64,000 bases of DNA from Bacillus sp. AFS029637 (lineage in GTDB: Bacteria > Bacillota > Bacilli > Bacillales > Bacillaceae_G), in contig NZ_NUPZ01000041.1 of assembly GCF_002584985.1 (NCBI RefSeq), positions 143,464 through 207,463 of the forward strand. Reading direction: 5' to 3'. Positions within the stretch are counted from its first letter, which is position 1. Each line of letters opens with the position of its first letter. Below are positions 33,130 to 42,347 of the stretch, in pieces. The notes below the pieces were generated by a model. That model was not told where the DNA came from, searched no databases, and worked only from the letters and a program-made list of their open reading frames with translations. A program made the translations under genes and the position numbers.

Positions 33130-33612
33130 ACTGATTCCTCCTTCAATTTTTTATTTATATTTAAGGTAACGATAGAAAGGTTTAAATGGTTTGATAAAAA
33201 ATAAAAAAAGATGCAAGTTGTTCATCTCTCCCTCTACTTACATCTTTTTTAACTCTATCAATTTATGTATTTTTCTTATACCAAAAAGGGATACTCCCCT
33301 CATAGTATTCTATATCTCTACAATAAAGTTCACTCAAAAATACCTCATAACCAAAAGTTTTACGATAAATAAAAAGAATCAATTTTGAAAGGATTGATCA
33401 AAATTGATTCTCTTCTAGTAAATTTAAGTTTAGTTTTTATAGAAAAGGGCATTTATTTAAAAACGAAATACCCTTTTTGTATTATGATTTGTTGTGCGAT
33501 TCTACATTTATAACGACATTTCCCTCTTATCATTTCCGTTACAAAATGAAACACATATATACGGATTAAAAATTATGGGATTACCTACGTCTTTTTGATT
33601 AACATTTTTACC
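33130..33612. other. Gene-free stretch with three hairpins
   Basis: Stems at about 33209-33251 (AAAAGATG with CATCTTTT, long loop), 33374-33411 (AGAATCAATTTTGA, perfect 14 bp) and 33444-33478 (AAAAGGG with CCCTTTT). The short frames have no ribosome sites. It looks like a former gene region now holding only terminator-like structures. Confidence 0.5.
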
Positions 33613-33879
33613 TTATATAATATCTCTTGCAATATGTGGTTTACTATAATGACTCGTTCCACCACCGCCTACTATTACTTTTCCACCTTTATCAAAGATT
33701 AATAATTTTCTTGAACCATCAGAAAGTAACACTACTACTTCTGCATTGTCATTCGTAGCCGTATATATTACATATCCACTCTTCGAAATACAAGTTGCCC
33801 AATTCTTATCAAATTCCGATCTTAGCACTCGATTAGAATACACTTGATTTTCAATTCTTCCAGGTTGTTCGTTTTCCAA
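33613..33879 (-). CDS. Hypothetical protein, unknown function
   Basis: 88 residues, soluble. A polar N-terminus is followed by strands (GYVIYTATNDNAEVVVLLSDGS, KLLIFDKGGKVIVGGGG) that suggest a small beta domain. TTG start with an AAGG site about 10 bases upstream, so the start is uncertain. Not recognised. Confidence 0.55.
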   Translation of the reverse strand: MENEQPGRIENQVYSNRVLRSEFDKNWATCISKSGYVIYTATNDNAEVVVLLSDGSRKLLIFDKGGKVIVGGGGTSHYSKPHIARDII

Positions 33880-34023
33880 TTTCTTCTTACCTTCTTTCTG
33901 AAGTTGTCATTTTTATATAAATGACGGTTTCTCAGTAAATTAGTGACCGCCTTTAATATAAATAGTATATGTGTTTATTAAGAAAATGCTTGGACAACGA
34001 AAACATAACAACATTTAAGTATT

Positions 34024-34584
34024 TTACAACCGGAATTTTTCCTTAAGCATTACAGCTACTTCTTTAGCACTCAAATGAGTATTATTAATTTTTATATAAT
34101 CTTCTTTTTCAATTTCACCATGAAATGAATTTAATCTATGTTTTTCCAACGTCTCTTTTAAATTTTTTTCAGACCACTCAATGTCTCTTTTTTTCGGTTT
34201 ATGCTCTAATCTATGTGAACTTTTATTGCGTTCCAATCTTTCATCTAAGTCTGCTTCTAGCTCTACAAAATATACTGTGCCACCTTTTGATTCAAAAATG
34301 CTTACTATATGATTTATATATTCCCAATCAGATTGCAGATCCAATGCCCAAACATATGTAAATATCATTCCATATAGGTTACTATTAGACACTTCTTCAA
34401 AGAGTTCATTCCGAAACAAACTCACTAATCTTTTTGCTTCCTTTGTACTGTAATCAAAAAATGGACTAACAAAATCAATTGTCATATGATTATGAAACAA
34501 CTTCAAATCGGTTATTTTCTCTAATTCATGTCCAACCGTCATTTTCCCAACTGCTTGTGGGCCAAATATTATTATGAATTTCAT
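34024..34584 (-). CDS. P-loop nucleotide kinase-like protein
   Basis: 186 residues. Walker A is IIFGPQAVGKMTVG, followed by a lid-like Arg/Lys-rich region (ERLERNKSSHRLEHKPKKRD). Resembles shikimate/cytidylate-kinase-like AAA_18 proteins often placed near acetyltransferases; substrate unknown. ATG at 34584 is chosen because GGAGG lies 9 bases upstream. The longer frame would contain this site. Confidence 0.8.
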   Translation of the reverse strand: MKFIIIFGPQAVGKMTVGHELEKITDLKLFHNHMTIDFVSPFFDYSTKEAKRLVSLFRNELFEEVSNSNLYGMIFTYVWALDLQSDWEYINHIVSIFESKGGTVYFVELEADLDERLERNKSSHRLEHKPKKRDIEWSEKNLKETLEKHRLNSFHGEIEKEDYIKINNTHLSAKEVAVMLKEKFRL

Positions 34585-34805
34585 ATTTTTTCCTCCGAAC
34601 CACATAAGATTGAAAATAAGGCAGTCACTTTTGTATCAACTTTAAAATTATCCTTAAGAAATGAAATAATGACTCGTGCCACTTCTAACGTTTCTTTGAG
34701 AATTTTAAAAAACGTTCTTGGCAATACTCATTTCCATAGAATGTAATCATATTGTATAATATTCCCTTCAAAATAAACATGTGGAATTCTCAAAAGGAGG
34801 ATATA

Positions 34806-35084
34806 ATGAATTCATTAATTGGATTTCTTTTTCTTCTTATCGCTTCTAATACACTAATTTTCTTTATAGCAAAGAAATATAAGCAAACATGGAAAATAGC
34901 TAGTTGTATTTTTATTCTTTCTTCTCCTCTTGTTTTTTTCACCACTTTGCACATAATTGGTGAAAAAGTAGGAGATGGCTTCGCTGGAGGAATTGCTGGA
35001 CTTACCTTTGGAGGACTTTTAATCATAAATGCAATAGTCTTATTTGTTGTAAGTTTTTTTGTTTCAACAAATAAAAATTCATAA
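34806..35084 (+). CDS. Small three-helix membrane protein
   Basis: 92 residues with three hydrophobic segments (about 2-18, 28-49 and 60-88), the second loop holding GEKVGDGFAGGIAGLTFGG. No known family. AAAGGAGG lies before the ATG at 34806, which makes the plus frame real and the opposite-strand frame a shadow. Confidence 0.65.
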   Translation: MNSLIGFLFLLIASNTLIFFIAKKYKQTWKIASCIFILSSPLVFFTTLHIIGEKVGDGFAGGIAGLTFGGLLIINAIVLFVVSFFVSTNKNS

Positions 35085-35123
35085 TAAATCACTACATTTA
35101 TAAAAATATATCATTTCAAATGA

Positions 35124-35161
35124 CAAAGAGCTTACTATAGTAAGAGTAAGCTCTTTGTTTT
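35124..35161. terminator. Bidirectional terminator
   Basis: CAAAGAGCTTAC/GTAAGCTCTTTG stem with T-tract, between the small membrane protein and the convergent peptidase gene. Confidence 0.85.
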
Positions 35162-35168
35162 TAATCAT

Positions 35169-36908
35169 TTATTTCACAATCGGTAATGTCACTTCACTTA
35201 ATTTTACTGTTAGTTTTGTTCCAGCTTTCGGTCTAATTGTATAGTCGTAGTCACTTGCGATTAAAACAACTCCTATTTGATGCCCAGCTTTAAATACATA
35301 ATCATCTGGTTGCATATCCCATGTAAATGTATAATCTTTACCTGGTTGAAGTGCTGTTGAGTTTTTTATGCTATTTAAGTTTTGTGGGTCCATCCAACCT
35401 CTCGTAACGATTTCAGGCTTCGCTCCGCCATAATCAACAAGTAATGCCGTTAAATTAGATACAGAGCGATCAATATTTCCTGTAAATGAAATCTTCGGTG
35501 TACCGCTAATACGCGTGTCTTTTTGCAGTACAGGCATTGTATACACTAATCGATTTGCTACTTCTAGATCCGGATTTTCTACTAATTGATTTGACTTTAT
35601 TTTTGCATCATCAACAAATGAGAAAACCTTATTAGCAGATCCCATACTTAATGGTAAATTAACTGCTTTATTACTTAAATACATGCGAACTTTTGATGGT
35701 ACAGCTGCTGAATCTGGCCAATTTTTCAACTTTTCCCATGCTTTATTTTCTCGTTGTACATCAACCATTGGTTCATCCATAATTCCATTTTCAATTCCGT
35801 ACAACCAATAATCTAACCATTTATTTTGTGTTTTTTGCCAGTCATTACTTGACGTACCACCATGTCCACCTTGATGTAACCACATTTTACGAGGTACATC
35901 ATTTTCTCCCAGCGCATCCCACCATTGTGCGAACTGCTTCGTTTTTACGTTCCAATCGTTTAAACCATGAACGACAAATACACTTGCTTTTATATTTTTA
36001 GCATCTTTTACATAATTTCGTTTATCCCAAAAATCATTATAATTACCAGTTTTTCGGTCCTGTCCAGCAGTCAGTTCTTTTATTATGGGACCACAAACTT
36101 CTGGATTCTTTCTTGTTAGTACTGCTTCTGCCATATTATCTGTATCTTCCCCTTGATATCCACCAGGAGCAATAACTGCACCATTTGCGCGATAATAATC
36201 ATACCAACTACTAATCGCTGCGATTGGAATAATCGTTTTTAATCCTTCAACTCCAGTCGTTGCAACAGCATTTGGTAATGTACCATTGTAAGAAACCCCT
36301 GTCATACCGACATTTCCTGTAGACCAATCAGCCTTAACTTCCTCACCATTTTCTGTATAGGCTTTCGCACGTCCATTCACCCAATCAATCACAGATTTCG
36401 TCCCAAGTATTTCTTGTTCATCTCCAGTTGTCGGACACCCATCTGATTTTCCAGTCCCAATACTTTCTCCTAAAATAACGGCATAACCTCTTGGCACGTA
36501 ATAATTTCCGTATGAACCAAGATTAACCGCCCCATACGGCTTTCCTTCATACGCATACAATTCTTTATCTACATTGTAAACCGGAACATCTTTTAACCCT
36601 GCCCGATATGGGCTCATTTCATAAATAACAGGAACCTTCACATTCGGTTCAGTCTTTGGACGCATTACCTTTATTGATACGCGGTCCTTTTTACCATCGC
36701 GATCACTATCAACTTCTGTCTCTACAAATAAATTTTCAATAATTGCTTCATCAAGAGAATAAATTGGTTTTGTCATCCCATTTTCTAATTCAATTTTCGT
36801 ACTGCTTGTCTCGTCCTTCTTCTCTGCATGCACATCCGTTGTCAAGTTAGGTATAAAAGTTGCAGATAGCATTGCTGACAGTGTAATTGCTATTTTCTTT
36901 TTACTCAA
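35169..36908 (-). CDS. Secreted Xaa-Pro dipeptidyl-peptidase-like (CocE/NonD) hydrolase
   Basis: 579 residues. Signal peptide 1-28 (ending DVHAEK). The S15 alpha/beta-hydrolase core has the nucleophile in VGMTGVSYNGTLPNA (Ser in GxSYxG), the Asp in VVHGLNDWNVK and the His in LHQGGHGGT. A C-terminal jelly-roll domain (about 400-579, PepX_C) follows. Predicted to remove X-Pro dipeptides from proline-rich peptides such as collagen fragments, outside the cell. TTG start with GGGGAGGGG 8 bases upstream. Monocistronic. Confidence 0.92.
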   Translation of the reverse strand: MSKKKIAITLSAMLSATFIPNLTTDVHAEKKDETSSTKIELENGMTKPIYSLDEAIIENLFVETEVDSDRDGKKDRVSIKVMRPKTEPNVKVPVIYEMSPYRAGLKDVPVYNVDKELYAYEGKPYGAVNLGSYGNYYVPRGYAVILGESIGTGKSDGCPTTGDEQEILGTKSVIDWVNGRAKAYTENGEEVKADWSTGNVGMTGVSYNGTLPNAVATTGVEGLKTIIPIAAISSWYDYYRANGAVIAPGGYQGEDTDNMAEAVLTRKNPEVCGPIIKELTAGQDRKTGNYNDFWDKRNYVKDAKNIKASVFVVHGLNDWNVKTKQFAQWWDALGENDVPRKMWLHQGGHGGTSSNDWQKTQNKWLDYWLYGIENGIMDEPMVDVQRENKAWEKLKNWPDSAAVPSKVRMYLSNKAVNLPLSMGSANKVFSFVDDAKIKSNQLVENPDLEVANRLVYTMPVLQKDTRISGTPKISFTGNIDRSVSNLTALLVDYGGAKPEIVTRGWMDPQNLNSIKNSTALQPGKDYTFTWDMQPDDYVFKAGHQIGVVLIASDYDYTIRPKAGTKLTVKLSEVTLPIVK

Positions 36909-37039
36909 AATGTCCCCTCCCCTTAATTGCTCTCTTTTACTATATAATAAAATAACTGAAAATTCAGTTTTAATTTTGTGTAAAAGTTGAGAAATTTATG
37001 GTGATGTATCTATCGATCATCGGTAATTTCTAAAACTGT

Positions 37040-37071
37040 AAAAAAGACTAATATTTCATTAGCCTCTTTTC
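37040..37071 (-). terminator. Terminator of the response-regulator remnant
   Basis: AAAAAGACTAAT pairs with ATTAGCCTCTTTT around a short loop and overlaps the remnant's stop codon. Confidence 0.7.
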
Positions 37072-37223
37072 ATATTCACATAAAATTGTATTTCTTCACC
37101 TATAATAGAAACTTCATATCCAAAACCGTCTTTCGCTAATAAAACTTCGAAATCTTCTTTTTCAAAATAAGCTTTTAGAATTTTTAACATATCTTGTTCA
37201 TCATCTGCAATTAATACTTTCAT
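37059..37223 (-). pseudogene. Response-regulator N-terminal remnant fused to an unrelated tail
   Basis: 54 residues. The first 33 match a receiver domain start (MKVLIADDEQDMLKILKAY, then EVLLAKDG), with the acidic pair intact. The frame then jumps to GFGYEVSIIGEEIQFYVNMKRG and ends, losing the phospho-Asp, the rest of the receiver and any DNA-binding domain. A deletion joining two genes explains this best; the tail may come from the lost partner gene. A good ribosome site (TGGAG) remains. Confidence 0.75.
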
Positions 37224-37345
37224 GCTTATTTCTCCATTACTTTTAAACAAAAAATCAATTGTATCATACAACTTCTTTGTTACATGAATGTGAAAGAAAA
37301 ATATTTATATCTATTGAGGGTATAGTAATGATGAGGTGTTATACT

Positions 37346-37762
37346 ATGATTAAAAAAATCGGCGTCATTACTCTTCTTTTCTTCTTATTATCAACAAATG
37401 CTTTCGCAAATACAAATAAACAAATTGAATTATTTGATTGTCAAAAAGAAATGGTCGTTCAAAAGCAATCTTTAAATCCAGCGCTTGAAAAAGAAGCAGT
37501 CCAATACGCTAAAGCAATCACTGGCCCATTTAAAAACTTAAATGTTGTTCCGAAAGATGGCCATATGATAAAAATCCCTTTATCTAAACCAGTTTCCATC
37601 ACAAATCAATGGTTACATTCAACAATTGATGAAGTACTTATCTTACTTCCTCTTAATGAAAAACCTTATATTATGCTTTACGATGATGAAAATAATCCAC
37701 ATTTTTATTATGTAAAAGGTGATCCAAAAGTTTTATTGAAACAGATGAAAGTTAAAATGTAA
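37346..37762 (+). CDS. Secreted protein, unknown function
   Basis: 138 residues. Signal peptide 1-23 (ITLLFFLLSTNAFA, cleavage before NT), then a mature domain with PALEKEAVQYAKAITGPFKNL and PVSITNQWLHSTIDEVLILLPL. Mixed alpha/beta, not recognised. The ATG at 37346 follows GAGGTG at 8 bases. Terminator downstream. Confidence 0.68.
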   Translation: MIKKIGVITLLFFLLSTNAFANTNKQIELFDCQKEMVVQKQSLNPALEKEAVQYAKAITGPFKNLNVVPKDGHMIKIPLSKPVSITNQWLHSTIDEVLILLPLNEKPYIMLYDDENNPHFYYVKGDPKVLLKQMKVKM

Positions 37763-37812
37763 TTGGATTGGTCTCTAATCTAATTTTCACAATATAAATC
37801 AACAACTAAAAT

Positions 37813-37843
37813 AGCTGTCCAAAACTTTTCTTTGGACAGCTAC
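37813..37843. terminator. Bidirectional terminator
   Basis: TAGCTGTCCAAA/TTTGGACAGCTA stem, between the secreted protein and the convergent GNAT gene. Confidence 0.8.
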
Positions 37844-37845
37844 TC

Positions 37846-38301
37846 CTATAATACTTTATAATGACTAGATCCTTTATACATGTTCCCTCTTACAAATCCA
37901 TTTGCCATATAGAACGCATCACCTTGTTTTGTATCTGTATGTAAAATAACAATTTGAAAATACTTCTCCGCATGACTTAATAGCCGATTTAATAATAAGT
38001 TCCCTAACCCTATACGCCGATAATCCTTTGAAATGTAAAATCTCCTTAACCGGCCAATCTTATTATCTTCTGTGTATGGATCTTGATTTAAGCCCCCAAT
38101 TCCAATTAACATTTCCTCTTGAAACATACCATATAAACATTCACCAGTTTTATTAAATGTATTTACTTCGCTTTCATATTCATTTACTAATTTCGTTAGG
38201 AAGTTAAAGCCTTCTTCTTTACTTTCTTGGACAAGGTGATGAATCTCATATTTGAATACATCTTCAAATTTCTTCATTTGTATTTCTTTCAACTTTGCCA
38301 C
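37846..38301 (-). CDS. GNAT-family N-acetyltransferase
   Basis: 151 residues. Acetyl-CoA motif is FYISKDYRRIGLGNLLLNRLLSHAE, followed by VILHTDTKQGDAFYMANGFVRG. Substrate unknown. GTG start with GGAG upstream. It starts 35 bases after the stop of the phosphotransferase gene, so the two may be cotranscribed. Confidence 0.87.
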   Translation of the reverse strand: MAKLKEIQMKKFEDVFKYEIHHLVQESKEEGFNFLTKLVNEYESEVNTFNKTGECLYGMFQEEMLIGIGGLNQDPYTEDNKIGRLRRFYISKDYRRIGLGNLLLNRLLSHAEKYFQIVILHTDTKQGDAFYMANGFVRGNMYKGSSHYKVL

Positions 38302-38336
38302 CTACTCCATCTTTTGAAATTTATTTGAACGTTTGC

Positions 38337-39347
38337 TTATTCATTATTTAACCAATTCAATAGTTTAGGAATAGTATCTGCATAAAGATTGATGTCATTT
38401 AATGTTGTAGTCACTTGATTCGTTCCTAGTTTTTGCTCCTCTTCATCCGTACATTCAAGCCTTAACGAGCGCTTTACATTATACTCTAGCCAACCTAACC
38501 TCCCTAAAAATCCTGTTGCTAATATATTTTCCCAGTTCGCATGTAGTGCACCAAACTTCTTTTTATATCCATTTATAAAAGAATCGAATCTTTGTTTATT
38601 AAGTTTACCTTGTTCATTTTTTGACCAATAAATTGCAGTTTCTATTAAATCCTGCATCGGATTAATATAACCAGCTGATTCCCAATCGATAAGTACTGGT
38701 TTATTATAATTCCACATTACATTCTTAGGATCTAAGTCTCTATGACTAATTACCGTAGTTGTTGATAGCATTTTGGATGCTTCATTCGCAATTGCATTCC
38801 ACCTTTTAAGGTTTTCATAGCTTTTTAAGAATAGCTGATACCATTCCAAATGTTCTTCTTCGCCTCTTACTAAGTAATAGTTCCAATCAATTAATTGGTC
38901 GTTTTCGAATGTATCATTGGTTATACTTAACTTTGTAAAATCAGTTTTATGTATTTCCGCAAGTATTTCACCTATCTTTTCACATTGGGTATTATTTATT
39001 TCATCGTCTTTCAATCTTTTACCTTCCACCCAATCAAATATAAGATAAAATTGGTTATTAATTTTATGTAAGGAATCTCCATTGATTTTTTTAGCGGGAA
39101 GAGCTGGTACCTTCTTCGATATGAGAGTAGCTATCTTTTCTGAATGTATATAGTTTTGCACCGCCGTCGTTCTAATCATAATTTGTGGATTTAAAAGTTT
39201 TATCGCGTACTTTCCTTTTGTCGTTTCAATTGCATACATCCGATGCAAAAGACCTCCACATATAGGTTTTGGAGAAGTTAACAATTCTCCAAGAAAAGAT
39301 TGTTTACATATCCCTTCAAATTCTAATTGATAATTTATGCTATCCAT
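38337..39347 (-). CDS. APH-family phosphotransferase
   Basis: 336 residues of the aminoglycoside phosphotransferase/choline kinase fold. The catalytic loop is VISHRDLDPKNVMWN and the metal-binding Asp is in PVLIDWESAGYINP; the N-terminal lobe has KYAIKLL. Could phosphorylate a small alcohol, a sugar or an antibiotic; no resistance is claimed. ATG at 39347 with AGGTGA upstream. Confidence 0.87.
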   Translation of the reverse strand: MDSINYQLEFEGICKQSFLGELLTSPKPICGGLLHRMYAIETTKGKYAIKLLNPQIMIRTTAVQNYIHSEKIATLISKKVPALPAKKINGDSLHKINNQFYLIFDWVEGKRLKDDEINNTQCEKIGEILAEIHKTDFTKLSITNDTFENDQLIDWNYYLVRGEEEHLEWYQLFLKSYENLKRWNAIANEASKMLSTTTVISHRDLDPKNVMWNYNKPVLIDWESAGYINPMQDLIETAIYWSKNEQGKLNKQRFDSFINGYKKKFGALHANWENILATGFLGRLGWLEYNVKRSLRLECTDEEEQKLGTNQVTTTLNDINLYADTIPKLLNWLNNE

Positions 39348-39463
39348 TCTTTTCACCTGCTATTCTAAAATTACTTGTTCAAATCTATGAAAAAATGCTC
39401 AAAAATATTAGAGCATTCACTCGATATATTTTTAATAGTCCCCATTATTTAGTTTCGATTCCT

Positions 39464-41068
39464 TTAAATAAGCCTCAAATATTCGTCTACATCTTTATGA
39501 ATTTGCATAAAGGCTTTATTCCAAAATTCATAATCTGTTATATCTATTTCAAAATGTTTTTTCATAAGTTCTTCTACTGGGGCCTTTCCTGTTTCTCGTA
39601 AAAACTCTTTATACTTCGAATGAAAAGTACTTTTACTTTCCTGAGCTACTTCTAATAAACTAAAACTTGCTAAATACCCGAATGTGTATGGATAATTATA
39701 AAAAGGAACATCTGCAATATAAAATTGAATGTATTTCATCCAAACGAAGGGCTGGTATTCACTTAAAGCATTTCCATACGCTTCTTCTTGTGCTATTATA
39801 GATGTTTTTTCTATTTCATCAGCACTTAAAGGACCTGCTTTACATCTCTCATAAAACTTCTTCTCAAATTGAAACGATGCTCGAATTGCCATTACATAAT
39901 TAAAACAGTTTCTTATTTTCCAACTAAGCAATGACTTTTTCATATCAATACACTCTGTAGTTTCGATTAAATAGTTTATGAGTACAGTTTCAAAAAAAAT
40001 AGACGCTGATTCTGCTGTACTCATTGGCAAATAATCATCTAAAAATGAACTAGACTGTTCAAAACTCATATTATAAAAATGCCAAGCGTGACCTAATTCG
40101 TGAGCAAGTACCCTTACACTATCAATACTTCCATCATAACGCATTGAAATTCGCGATTCTTTCTCACTGAAAAAAGGAGCACAAAATCCACCTGGTGGTT
40201 TATTCTCTCTCGGTTCCGCATCTATCCATCCACTCACAATCGCATTCCGTGCAAATTCTGCTAATTCTTCATCTATAATCTTTAATGCATCATATATGTT
40301 TTGTACTGCTACTGAAAAAGGAATACTATCCCCATTATTTTCCTTTACTGTCATAAGTTCATGCCATGTAATCGGAGTTTTCCCTTTCTTATACACGTTT
40401 AAAGCACTTACTAATTTATTAAGATTTTCTTCTGTCGCATTCCACATTTGTAATAATACAGTTTCAGAAATACCATTTGCATGAAGAGATTGTGTTAAAA
40501 TCTCACTATCTTCTATCTCGCAACTTTTTGCATTACGTAATCTCCCTATTTGATTTAACACAGTCGCAAAGATTTCTTTTTCCTTATTCAAAGCATTTGT
40601 AAGAGAATCAAATACTTTTAATCTTTTATTAGGATCATCATTATTCATTGCAACGTAGTTTGCTTGTCCATAAAATAACGTATCTTTACCATGTATTACT
40701 TCAATCTTGTTTCGTAATTGTATATACATATTTTCCCAAGCTTTCAGTTCATTTTCTAATAGGTTAATAATTGGATTGTTAACACTTTGTTCCTTACTAG
40801 ATTCTATTAATAGTTGAACTTCTTTCTTTAATTGATTTGTTTTTACACTTAGTAAAGTATCTTCAGGTTGTGTATCATCTTCAATAGATCGGCAATATAA
40901 GTAATACTCTGCTTTTTCAATTGCCTGTATAAGTTGTGAAAGGATTACTTGGTCTTTTGTTGCTTTATATTCTACTTTTAGCTGTTCTATAGAAATCATA
41001 AGGTCCTGTTCATTGGAATATAATCTGCATAAATTCCAGTTAGTCGGAGCTTGTATAAGCATTTTCAT
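39464..41068 (-). CDS. M3-family oligoendopeptidase (PepF-like)
   Basis: 534 residues. Zinc motif HELGH in VRVLAHELGHAWHFY with the downstream Glu in STAESASIFFE, as in thimet-like M3 peptidases. Near family length though somewhat short at the N-terminus compared with 600-residue PepF. Cleaves cytoplasmic oligopeptides. AGGAGG precedes the ATG. Confidence 0.92.
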   Translation of the reverse strand: MKMLIQAPTNWNLCRLYSNEQDLMISIEQLKVEYKATKDQVILSQLIQAIEKAEYYLYCRSIEDDTQPEDTLLSVKTNQLKKEVQLLIESSKEQSVNNPIINLLENELKAWENMYIQLRNKIEVIHGKDTLFYGQANYVAMNNDDPNKRLKVFDSLTNALNKEKEIFATVLNQIGRLRNAKSCEIEDSEILTQSLHANGISETVLLQMWNATEENLNKLVSALNVYKKGKTPITWHELMTVKENNGDSIPFSVAVQNIYDALKIIDEELAEFARNAIVSGWIDAEPRENKPPGGFCAPFFSEKESRISMRYDGSIDSVRVLAHELGHAWHFYNMSFEQSSSFLDDYLPMSTAESASIFFETVLINYLIETTECIDMKKSLLSWKIRNCFNYVMAIRASFQFEKKFYERCKAGPLSADEIEKTSIIAQEEAYGNALSEYQPFVWMKYIQFYIADVPFYNYPYTFGYLASFSLLEVAQESKSTFHSKYKEFLRETGKAPVEELMKKHFEIDITDYEFWNKAFMQIHKDVDEYLRLI

Positions 41069-41480
41069 TTTAATAGCCTCCTATTTTTACAAATAGTTAC
41101 AGAAAATTAACCTCTCCACAATTATATACGAACCTACAATATTTTAATATTTTTAAATATTCTTTCTTAAACGAATCCAGATTAACATTCCTTATTTTCT
41201 CCTATTTAAAAGTCTACCTTTTTTCGAATGTAAGTAGCATTAAAGCACTAAATCTACTGCTATTGGAATAAGTATTACTCCTCCAATAAAAGGGTAAACC
41301 GCTTCACAACATGTAAACGCAATAATAGAAAAAATTTCACCTAGCCTATTCTTTATTAATTTAACTCCAACCACAACAGAAGGATATCTTCACTCTTTAA
41401 CGAATACAGGATTATAAATAACCTTATCAAAAGTGGTGAGATAAATAGGAAAACAATTTAATTTCTTATTAGACGATAAA
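41069..41480. other. Gene-free stretch between peptidase and methyltransferase genes
   Basis: About 410 bases. It contains a 49-codon remnant frame on the minus strand (annotated separately) and otherwise AT-rich DNA. No structured element stands out. Confidence 0.4.
41240..41389 (-). pseudogene. Membrane-protein C-terminal remnant
   Basis: An open minus frame of 49 codons without start or ribosome site encodes two hydrophobic segments (GEIFSIIAFTCCEAVYPF, IGGVILIPIAVDLVL). It reads like the end of a lost integral membrane protein. Parent family not identified. Confidence 0.4.
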
Positions 41481-42251
41481 ATGGAAAAATGTATAATTAA
41501 ACAGCTTCAGAGCGCTGGTTGTGTTTTCGCAGCAGAAGAGGCTCGTTTCCTTATCTCAGAGGCACGAACTCCTGATGACCTTAAGAAAATGGTGAAAATG
41601 CGAGTTGATGGTTTACCTCTAGAATATGTTGTTGGATATGCAGATTTCTGTGGTGTGAGGATAGAAATGGACCGAGGTGTTTTCGTACCGCGCCAACGTA
41701 CCAAATTCCTTGTTCACCAAGCTGAAGCCCTGTCATGCTCCAATGATGTCATTGTTGACTTATGTTGCGGATCAGGTGCTGTAGGTGTCGCACTGTCGGC
41801 AGCTTTAGGACGGGTTGAATTATATTCTGTTGACATTGACCCTATCGCAGTACAATGCGCTGGACGCAACGTAATGGATTTCGGTGGCCATGTTTTTGAA
41901 GGTGATTTGTATAAATCTCTTCCCCTTTCACTTAAAGGTCATGTGAACACCTTAGTTGCGAATGTACCTTACGTTCCTACTGAAGCTATCAAACTGCTTC
42001 CACAGGAGGCTCGCCTATATGAATCAAAGTTGGCGCTTGACGGCGGAGTGGATGGACTTGATATTCAGCGAAGAGTAGTAGATGAAGCGGTTCTCTGGCT
42101 AGCACCAGGAGGACATCTTTTGATAGAGACGAGTGAAATACAGGCACCTCAGACATTTGAAATTTTCACTCGTGCTGGCCTCACTACGAAAGTGGCTAGA
42201 GACGAGAAATTGGACGCTACTGTTGTTATCGGATTGAATTCTGTTTTTTAG
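41481..42251 (+). CDS. PrmC/HemK-related N5-glutamine methyltransferase (TIGR03704-like)
   Basis: 256 residues. SAM motif IVDLCCGSGAVGVAL, acidic D in YSVDIDPIA, and the catalytic motif NVPY in VANVPYVP (NPPY in PrmC). The N-terminal SAGCVFAAEEARFLISEA and VFVPRQRTKFLVHQA match the PrmC-related family of unknown substrate, best known from Actinobacteria. The base composition looks richer in G and C than its neighbours and no Shine-Dalgarno site is visible before the ATG, which fits horizontal acquisition. Confidence 0.87.
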   Translation: MEKCIIKQLQSAGCVFAAEEARFLISEARTPDDLKKMVKMRVDGLPLEYVVGYADFCGVRIEMDRGVFVPRQRTKFLVHQAEALSCSNDVIVDLCCGSGAVGVALSAALGRVELYSVDIDPIAVQCAGRNVMDFGGHVFEGDLYKSLPLSLKGHVNTLVANVPYVPTEAIKLLPQEARLYESKLALDGGVDGLDIQRRVVDEAVLWLAPGGHLLIETSEIQAPQTFEIFTRAGLTTKVARDEKLDATVVIGLNSVF

Positions 42252-42319
42252 ATTAAATACGTACTTAGACTTAATCACAAACGAAATAATAATTTTCTTA
42301 GCATTATAACAATAAACAA

Positions 42320-42347
42320 AAAGGATTGATCAAAAGATCAATCCTTT
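42320..42347. terminator. Terminator of the degV-family gene
   Basis: AAAGGATTGATC/GATCAATCCTTT perfect 12-bp stem with a 4-base loop, overlapping the stop region. Confidence 0.85.

Noticed and set aside
33191-33388. Plus-strand 65-codon frame
   Set aside because: Lies across terminator-like stems, no ribosome site, composition as random AT-rich DNA.
34790-35092. Minus-strand 100-codon frame
   Set aside because: The plus frame has AAAGGAGG, membrane-helix periodicity and a terminator; this one is its shadow.
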